From Candidatus Gastranaerophilales bacterium (GTDB lineage Bacteria > Cyanobacteriota > Vampirovibrionia > Gastranaerophilales > Gastranaerophilaceae), in NCBI GenBank assembly GCA_944324435.1, contig CALUWH010000012.1:1-57865 (forward strand): a stretch of 57,865 nucleotides of DNA, given 5' to 3'. A model generated the notes under the pieces. The model worked only from the letters and a program-made list of their open reading frames with translations. It was not told the DNA's origin and did no database searches. Position numbers and translations under genes: made by a program. Each line of letters begins with the position of its first letter. Position 1 is the first letter of the stretch. Below, piece after piece: positions 52,359-57,865 of this stretch.

Positions 52359-53357
52359 TCAAGAACCAAAATAATTCTTGAGTCCTGATGTTAAATTTTT
52401 GTTCTTACAAAGCTTCTTCAACTTGGAAATAGCCCTGTTTTCAATTTGTCGGATTCTTTCTCTTGAAACACCGTATAAAGAGCCTATTTCATCCAGAGTT
52501 TTTTTGTTACCGTCGTTATTTAAGCCAAATCTTAGAATCAACACGTCTCTTTCTTTTGGGCTCAATTGGTTAAGCATTTCCTTAATATCGTCAAGCATGC
52601 TCTCCTGAGAAACAAGAGAATCAGGGGCAACTGTAGATTCATCAACTATATAGTCAATAATTTTATTAGAATCATCTTTTTGGCCTGTCGGTGTATCAAT
52701 GCTTATCGTAGATTGAGTTGATTTGATTATAGAGTTTAATTTGGAAACAGAAATCCCCATTTTGTCTGCAATTTCCTGCTTAACAGGGATTCTGCCAAGC
52801 TCTGTTGTCAAATCAACGGTTGCTTTTTTAATCTTGTTAATTGATTCTATCAAGTGAATCGGAAGTCTGATAATTCTGGCCTTATCCGCAATCGCTCTTG
52901 TTATAGACTGCTGAATCCACCAGGTTGCATAAGTTGAAAATTTGTAGCCTTTTGTATAATCAAATTTTTCAGTAGCTTTAATAAGTCCTAAGTTTCCTTC
53001 CTGAATCAGATCAAGGAAAGAAAGCCCACGCCCTATGTATTTTTTTGCAATGCTTACAACAAGCCTCAGGTTTGCGTTAATCAACACTTTGCGTGCAACG
53101 TCACTTTGTGTTTCGTAAATTTTCTTTGCTACTTCTAATTCTTCTTCCGGTGACAAAAGAGGAATTTTTCCTATCTGCTGCAGGTATATTCTGACAGAAT
53201 CATCTGAATTAACGCTGTTTAAGCTCTCCTGTGTCTTAGGCTCCTCGATGGTGATAATATCGTCGTCATCTTCGTCAACAGGCTCTATACTGTTAAAATC
53301 AACGCCTTCATCTGATATATCATCTATCATGCTTATTGTATCTTGTTTTTTACTCAT
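52359..53357 (-). CDS. rpoD: RpoD-like sigma-70 factor
   Basis: A 332-residue group 1/2 sigma factor. A short acidic N-terminus replaces region 1.1. Region 1.2 is [17 protein letters not shown]; region 2 has [33 protein letters not shown] and [21 protein letters not shown] (-10 recognition). Regions 3 and 4 follow, with [13 protein letters not shown] and RERIRQIE (-35 recognition). It is short for a primary sigma but similar to cyanobacterial-type factors. ATGAGGT precedes the ATG. It matches the sigma-70-type promoters seen in the window. Confidence 0.92.
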   Translation of the reverse strand: MSKKQDTISMIDDISDEGVDFNSIEPVDEDDDDIITIEEPKTQESLNSVNSDDSVRIYLQQIGKIPLLSPEEELEVAKKIYETQSDVARKVLINANLRLVVSIAKKYIGRGLSFLDLIQEGNLGLIKATEKFDYTKGYKFSTYATWWIQQSITRAIADKARIIRLPIHLIESINKIKKATVDLTTELGRIPVKQEIADKMGISVSKLNSIIKSTQSTISIDTPTGQKDDSNKIIDYIVDESTVAPDSLVSQESMLDDIKEMLNQLSPKERDVLILRFGLNNDGNKKTLDEIGSLYGVSRERIRQIENRAISKLKKLCKNKNLTSGLKNYFGS

Positions 53358-53401
53358 AGTTTATACCTCATTTATTATTTTACAAGATGCTGTGCTTTAG
53401 C

Positions 53402-54154
53402 CTATTTTCCTTTTATTTCTATTCCCCTTCGGACTGCTTCAAATAATATTATAGCAGCTGCGTTAGAAACATTTAAAGAATTAAAATTTGTTAACATTGG
53501 AATCTTAACCTTAAAGTCCGCAAGCTTGAGCAGAGACTTGGAAATCCCTGAGTGCTCAGCACCCATTATCAGAACAAAATTCATATTGTAATCAATATCA
53601 TAATAATTATCTTTCGCATGATGGTCAGATGCAATTACCCAGTAGTTGTTTTCTTTTAATTTCTGGATTGCAGCTGTCAGGCTATTTACTTTTATTATTG
53701 AAATATGATTGATTGCTCCTGCGCTTGTTTTCTCAACTGTTGAGTTAATTAAAACTCCGCGTCTTGAAGGAAGTATAATACCTTTAACTCCTGCGCATAC
53801 GCAAGATCTGATAATTGCTCCGACATTGTGAGAATCTTCAACTCCATCCAGCACAACAACAGATGTTAGTGAATCCTTATGTTTTTCTATAAAATCATCC
53901 AAATCAACGTATTTTACCGGTGATATCTGCGCGATAACTCCCTGATGCCTGCCATCCGGCTCAAGCTGATTTAATTTTTCTTTTGCTACAAACTGGAATA
54001 TGACACCATGCTTTGATGCAAGCTCTTTGATTTTTTCGAGCTTTGAGTCCGAACGCGAGTTGTTTGAGATAAGAATTTTATTAAATTCCCTATCTCCGCT
54101 CTCGAGAGCCTCGAGTACGGCGTTTTTCCCATAAATAATCATATTTTTTTCCAT
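53402..54154 (-). CDS. rlmB: 23S rRNA 2'-O-ribose methyltransferase (RlmB/TrmH family)
   Basis: A ~250-residue SPOUT methyltransferase. The N-terminal L30e-like domain starts IIYGKNAVLEALES. The three catalytic motifs are NVGAIIRSCVCAGVKGIILP (Asn, Arg), VLIMGAEHSGIS and IPMLTNFNSLNVSNAAAIILFEA. It methylates a guanosine in 23S rRNA. I start it at ATG 54154, which shares one base with the nadA stop (TAATG); the frame is open 11 codons further. Confidence 0.92.
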   Translation of the reverse strand: MEKNMIIYGKNAVLEALESGDREFNKILISNNSRSDSKLEKIKELASKHGVIFQFVAKEKLNQLEPDGRHQGVIAQISPVKYVDLDDFIEKHKDSLTSVVVLDGVEDSHNVGAIIRSCVCAGVKGIILPSRRGVLINSTVEKTSAGAINHISIIKVNSLTAAIQKLKENNYWVIASDHHAKDNYYDIDYNMNFVLIMGAEHSGISKSLLKLADFKVKIPMLTNFNSLNVSNAAAIILFEAVRRGIEIKGK

Positions 54155-55062
54155 TACTCGGATACCTTTAGCATTCTTTTGATACAACTTGCGCTTTTTA
54201 ATCTTATATCCTCATCCAGAGTTATTTCGTTAACCTCATGCTCCAAAGAATATTTTATTTCTTCCAGTGATGTCAACTTCATGCTCTCACATAGCATGTC
54301 ATTTTTTATAAGAATAAATTCTCTGTCCGGATAATCTCTTTTAAGCCTGTCGGCAACACCTTTTTCTGTAACTATTACGTACTGCGTGTCTTTGTGAGCC
54401 TTAACATAATCAATAATACCGCTTGTACTCCCGACATAATCACCCAGTTTGCTGACCTCAGGTTTACATTCTGGATGAATAAGTATTTTTGCGCTCGGAT
54501 ATTTTTTTCGTGCATCCAAAATATCTTGTGTATCTATATTATTATGAACCGGACAATTGCCATCGTATGTAATTACTTCTACTCCGTCCAGTTTTGATTC
54601 AACCCATTTACCAAGATTTGCATCCGGAATAAATAAAACTCTTTTAGAGTTAAGACTCTTAACAATTTCCAAAGCATTAGAACTTGTACAGCAAATATCA
54701 CACTCTGCTTTAACTTCTGCTGTTGAGTTTATATAACATACTACAGGAGTATTCGGATACGGTTCTTTAAATTTTACCATTTGTTCATGGTTAATCATAT
54801 CTGCCATCAAGCACCCTGCATTTAGATTTGGCAGAAGCACCTTTTTCTCGGGAGATATTATTTTGGCGGTTTGCGCCATAAAGTATACACCTGCAAATAC
54901 AATGATATCAGCATTTGTATCCTTTGCACGGCGGCTTAAATATAAAGAGTCCCCGACAAAGTCTGCAACCTCGTCTATTTCTATATTTTGGTAACTATGC
55001 GCGAGAATTATCGCATTCTTCTCTTCTTTTAATTTTTTAATTTCTTCTACTAAATTTCTCAT
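54154..55062 (-). CDS. nadA: Quinolinate synthase A
   Basis: A 302-residue 4Fe-4S enzyme that condenses iminoaspartate with DHAP to quinolinate for NAD synthesis. It has AIILAHSYQNIEIDEVADFVGDSL near residue 18, FAGVYFMAQTAKI, NLNAGCLMADM (cluster Cys), CCTSSNAL (Cys), HPECKPEV and GSTSGIIDYV. Length is typical. nadB and nadC are not in the window. It heads a probable operon nadA-rlmB-sigma-TPR. Confidence 0.96.
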   Translation of the reverse strand: MRNLVEEIKKLKEEKNAIILAHSYQNIEIDEVADFVGDSLYLSRRAKDTNADIIVFAGVYFMAQTAKIISPEKKVLLPNLNAGCLMADMINHEQMVKFKEPYPNTPVVCYINSTAEVKAECDICCTSSNALEIVKSLNSKRVLFIPDANLGKWVESKLDGVEVITYDGNCPVHNNIDTQDILDARKKYPSAKILIHPECKPEVSKLGDYVGSTSGIIDYVKAHKDTQYVIVTEKGVADRLKRDYPDREFILIKNDMLCESMKLTSLEEIKYSLEHEVNEITLDEDIRLKSASCIKRMLKVSE

Positions 55063-55127
55063 CTATTTAACCTGTATACAAAATTTAAGTTTTATTGTAC
55101 AATAAAAAAAAATAGGAAGAAACAGAC

Positions 55128-56801
55128 ATGGATTTATTTAAGAAGAGTATTGTAGTTGGTGTTTCTATAACGCCGGAAGTAGGGCTTGAAGTCGCCCAAA
55201 TAGATTTTGCGAGTAAAACAGTCTTAAAATACGGGCTGAGACCTTTGGAATATGATATTAATAGAAGAGAGATTGCAGATATTGACCTCTTTAAAGAGGC
55301 TCTGCAGGATTTGTTTGTAGAATTGCAAATTCCTAAAAATTCGGAGGTCGTTTTAAATATTCCTTCAGTAGTATTCAAAGTGAACGACTATCCTGCTTCA
55401 CTTGATGAGACGCAGGTTACAAATGCGATAGAAGAGGAATTGCTGGAACATTTTATATTTAAAAATACAGAACCCTGTGTCAGTGCAACAGTTCTGCCAA
55501 ATACTTCTTTGCAATTCAACAAGATAGCATATATTGCAGCTCAAAAATCAATGCTTATTGAAATAGCAATAATTATTAAAGAATTGGGCTGCAAGCTTAG
55601 AGCGATTGATTCATCAGTAAACTCAGTATTAAACGCTTTGATATATAAAGAACGTATAGAAGTAGAGTCCGGCAAAGCTTGGGTAATGTTAATTGTAGAT
55701 AGCTTCTGCTGTAGAGTTCTGTTGATGAACGGAAAAAATTATGTCGATGCTTTTGAAGAAAGAATAAGTATCGGTGAGGTGCTCGGTGATGCTGAGAATT
55801 ACTCTACTGTAATAAGTGCAGTTCAACCAATATTAAAGAACCTGCCGTCGCAGTATCTATGTGTCGTTTCAAAGACCAATGTAATAAGTGCAGAAATATT
55901 GGCAAGCAAAATACAATACAGCGCTCCCATAATCCATCAGGAGGCAAACAGCTATTCTCAAGAAGCCTTTTTGAATCTGGCTCCGGATATTGATGGTGAA
56001 TTGGCTAAGGTAGTATCTCTGGATATTATAGGTGCGTCTATTTACAGAGATTTTGAACAGTATTCTACAGCGATATTTAACTTATATAATCGTTCACTGG
56101 GGGATGTATACCTTATGGAACAGCCGCCGGAGATAATGCTTAACGGAAGACATATAGTATTTACAAATGAAGCCTTGATAAAAATCTTTATTATAATTTT
56201 GATAATTATTTTGATACCGGTTATAGGGGCTTTATTTGTTCTTGGCGGAATGATAAAATCAAAAAATGATGAAAAGGCAACAATTGAAAAGAATATAGAA
56301 GATGTAAACCGATTCTTAGCCGAAAATCAGGATGTATCTTCAGATTTATTTGACGAAGGCGACGAAATCAGAATAGGCTTGGAGCATAATAAAGGTATAT
56401 ATTCATACTACACAATTGTAGGTACAGAAATACCTAAAAAATTGTGGCTTACATATCTTAAACTTGGAGACAAGACAACTATAGAAGGTCAGGCAGATAA
56501 TCTGGAAAGTGTATACAGCTTTTTCAGAAGCATAAAAGATTATAATCCTGATTCTGCAATAAAACTTCAGAAATTGGGACTGGCGTCTAAGTCTAATTTT
56601 AAAGAAATTGATATAGAAGAAGCCGGTAATTCCGGAAATACTGATAATACATCCTTTGATACAGAGTCAATACTAACATCTTTGAATGCTGATTTTTATG
56701 AATTCAGAATTTCGGATGCGCCTGAGACCGGGCAGAATCAAAGTAACGCAGCCCAGAACAATGCCAACCAGCTGCCAGAAACATTGGAATCTATAGAATA
56801 A
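55128..56801 (+). CDS. pilM: Type IV pilus PilM-like protein fused to a PilN-like part
   Basis: A 557-residue protein. Residues 1-340 match the actin-like PilM fold (SIVVGVSITPEVGLEVAQIDF, RAIDSSVNSVLNAL). A single membrane helix near 350-375 is followed by a periplasmic coiled coil and a PilN-like ferredoxin-fold domain (KKLWLTYLKLGDKTTIEGQA). This is the GspL-like arrangement, one protein in place of separate PilM and PilN. The C-terminal ~60 residues are Asn/Gln-rich. AGGAAGA precedes the ATG. The classic PilN-binding peptide role belongs to PilM's family. Confidence 0.78.
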   Translation: MDLFKKSIVVGVSITPEVGLEVAQIDFASKTVLKYGLRPLEYDINRREIADIDLFKEALQDLFVELQIPKNSEVVLNIPSVVFKVNDYPASLDETQVTNAIEEELLEHFIFKNTEPCVSATVLPNTSLQFNKIAYIAAQKSMLIEIAIIIKELGCKLRAIDSSVNSVLNALIYKERIEVESGKAWVMLIVDSFCCRVLLMNGKNYVDAFEERISIGEVLGDAENYSTVISAVQPILKNLPSQYLCVVSKTNVISAEILASKIQYSAPIIHQEANSYSQEAFLNLAPDIDGELAKVVSLDIIGASIYRDFEQYSTAIFNLYNRSLGDVYLMEQPPEIMLNGRHIVFTNEALIKIFIIILIIILIPVIGALFVLGGMIKSKNDEKATIEKNIEDVNRFLAENQDVSSDLFDEGDEIRIGLEHNKGIYSYYTIVGTEIPKKLWLTYLKLGDKTTIEGQADNLESVYSFFRSIKDYNPDSAIKLQKLGLASKSNFKEIDIEEAGNSGNTDNTSFDTESILTSLNADFYEFRISDAPETGQNQSNAAQNNANQLPETLESIE

Positions 56802-56825
56802 ATAACAAAAAGGATTATAATAAAA

Positions 56826-57476
56826 ATGGATAAATATAAAAAATTCTACGGTTTAATTGCATTTGTAGCAGCAACAGCTATTTTAATATTTGCAGCTTTT
56901 AAGTTAATAACTCCAAAAATCGAGGAGTTGAATACGTTAACAACTGAAGTTCAGAGCAAAACGGAAGAACTTGAGAAAAAAAATAACGAGTTAAATATTG
57001 TAAAACAGAAAATCAAAAAAATAAAAGACTCTATTACAACTTCTCAAAAGAAGATATATTCTCCGATAGAATCTGACTTAGGCAATGATACACTCTTCTT
57101 CACTTTATATAATGATATGATAGAGATGGTTCATTCCAATACGGTAAAAATTAAATCAATAAATTATAAATACAATCCGGAAACAGACGCATTTGTCAAA
57201 TTTGGCAGAGATGTTTATTTTGTTTGTGATGTTGACATGGAGTTGGTTTCAAATTATGTAAATTTAGGAAAGCTGATACAAGATATATATCAATATCCGT
57301 ATTATATTAAGATAAATAGCTTAGAAGTTAATCCTTATCAAAAGGATAAAACTATATTGTTGAGTAAATTGAGTTTGCGTTTGTATGCTCATACAGAACC
57401 ATCTGAAGACGAAACAGCTGCACAAGAGGCTGCTGCTCCGGCATTAGATGGAGCAAATACAGCTTTACCGCAATAA
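56826..57476 (+). CDS. pilO: Type IV pilus inner-membrane platform protein PilO
   Basis: A 216-residue bitopic protein: a short cytosolic N-terminus, a membrane helix at about 9-29, a coiled coil (35-75) and a periplasmic ferredoxin-like domain that normally pairs with PilN. The tail is Ala-rich and acidic. It follows the PilM gene by 24 bases behind AAAAGGATT, as in the pilM-N-O operon; no pilP or pilQ follows before the tRNA region. Confidence 0.8.
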   Translation: MDKYKKFYGLIAFVAATAILIFAAFKLITPKIEELNTLTTEVQSKTEELEKKNNELNIVKQKIKKIKDSITTSQKKIYSPIESDLGNDTLFFTLYNDMIEMVHSNTVKIKSINYKYNPETDAFVKFGRDVYFVCDVDMELVSNYVNLGKLIQDIYQYPYYIKINSLEVNPYQKDKTILLSKLSLRLYAHTEPSEDETAAQEAAAPALDGANTALPQ

Positions 57477-57524
57477 GCACTTGAAAATAAAATATGTTTG
57501 AGGTAGAATTTTTGTATTGAAAAT

Positions 57525-57656
57525 GCGGAAGTAGCTCAGTTGTCCAAGAGAGGCGATTGTGATTACAGATGCAAATAGGGTAAAGGCGGTTGAGCCGAAC
57601 GTATCTAAGATATGTACTCTACCAACTGAGCCCAAGAGTTTGAAAGTTTAATATGA
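57525..57656. repeat. 132-base tandem unit 1 made of tRNA pieces
   Basis: It begins with the first 18 bases of the tRNA-Gly that closes the window (GCGGAAGTAGCTCAGTTG). After 72 unrelated bases it carries an inverted copy of that tRNA's D-arm: 57615-57631 is the exact complement of 57798-57814 (17 of 17). It ends with TTTGAAAGTTTAATATGA, which also precedes the next unit and the tRNA. Alone it cannot fold as a tRNA. Confidence 0.85.
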
Positions 57657-57788
57657 GCGGAAGTAGCTCAGTTGCCCAAGTGAGGCGATTGTGATTACAG
57701 ATGCAAATAGGGTAAAGGCGGTTGAGCCGAACGTATCTAAGATATGTACTCTACCAACTGAGCCCAAGAGTTTGAAAGTTTAATATGA
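57657..57788. repeat. 132-base tandem unit 2 made of tRNA pieces
   Basis: Same length and content as unit 1, with two base differences seen near its start (TTGCCCAAGTG versus TTGTCCAAGAG). It joins the intact tRNA-Gly directly, so the array ends in a functional gene. Confidence 0.85.
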
Positions 57789-57860
57789 GCGGAAGTAGCT
57801 CAGTTGGTAGAGTATCTGCCTTCCAAGCAGACTGTCGCGAGTTCGAGTCTCGTCTTCCGC
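57789..57860 (+). tRNA. tRNA-Gly (anticodon UCC)
   Basis: A 72-base cloverleaf: acceptor GCGGAAG/CTTCCGC, D-stem GCTC, anticodon stem TCTGC/GCAGA with loop CTTCCAA (anticodon TCC), and T-loop TTCGAGT. The 3' CCA is not encoded. Its 5' 18 bases recur at the head of each upstream repeat unit. Confidence 0.96.
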
Positions 57861-57865
57861 TAATA

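Noticed and set aside
57525..57788. Two extra tRNA genes or tRNA genes with introns
   Set aside because: Only the first 18 bases match a tRNA; no anticodon arm, T-arm or 3' acceptor half exists in the units, and no group I intron core was recognised.
29..57865. Riboswitches upstream of nadA, glgA, rfbC and korA
   Set aside because: Leaders are short and I saw no conserved aptamer cores.

Overview
The window is an AT-rich stretch of bacterial chromosome, densely packed with housekeeping genes. The combination points to a Gram-negative-type fermentative bacterium of the non-photosynthetic cyanobacterial sister lineage (Vampirovibrionia/Melainabacteria, probably a gut Gastranaerophilales). The evidence is ScpA/ScpB, a short RpoD-like sigma factor, GlgA, a DUF4127 protein, a ferredoxin-dependent 2-oxoacid oxidoreductase, FlhA together with type IV pilus PilM/PilO proteins, and the tRNA-dependent amidotransferase subunit GatB. 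This placement is inferred from gene content and style, not from a marker-gene tree. Promoters repeatedly show an extended -10 (TGnTATAAT), and several genes start 6-9 bases after a -10 with no Shine-Dalgarno, so leaderless mRNAs seem common.

Layout. 1-6.2 kb: end of rplM, rpsI, flhA with a PilZ gene and a small membrane protein, then leuS. 6.2-6.7 kb: a 490-base gap with a terminator, a folded element and a complete small transcription unit. 6.7-14.5 kb (+): anmK, an ORF6N gene, scpA-scpB, a secreted matrixin/TPR protein, glgA, def-fmt. 14.5-21.3 kb (-): the dTDP-rhamnose operon rfbC-B-D-A coupled to dxr, a secreted unknown, a frame-disrupted gene and a putative ADP-ribosyltransferase. 21.4-26.8 kb: a glycosyltransferase facing a minus-strand run of ftsH, a HepT/MntA toxin-antitoxin pair, a RipA-like membrane protein, a PAP2 phosphatase and an alpha/beta hydrolase.

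26.9-35.4 kb: a glucosaminidase, a HigBA module with a palindromic operator, a REP-like hairpin, and a type IIG restriction-modification enzyme at the end of the four-subunit 2-oxoacid:ferredoxin oxidoreductase operon. That operon is interrupted by a four-helix-bundle gene and its spacers are full of short periodic repeats. 35.4-45.4 kb: yraN, gatB, small genes, a nitroreductase, DUF4127, VWA, a zincin, a cysteine-cluster protein, PBP1A and a degenerate PurH-like protein. 45.4-50.5 kb: a leaderless small gene, ParDE with a broken toxin, a HEPN-domain gene beside a divergent ~89-nt structured RNA, and a MarR-EmrA-EmrB efflux operon. 50.5-57.5 kb: nadA-rlmB-sigma-TPR (-) and type IV pilus pilM/pilO (+). 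The window ends with two 132-base tandem repeats built from tRNA pieces, followed by an intact tRNA-Gly.

The most promising candidates for something undescribed are the HEPN protein with its adjacent structured RNA (46.4-47.4 kb), the tRNA-derived tandem repeats (57.5-57.9 kb), the isolated small transcription unit at 6.42-6.68 kb, and the ADP-ribosyltransferase-like gene with the disrupted frame behind it (20.3-21.3 kb).
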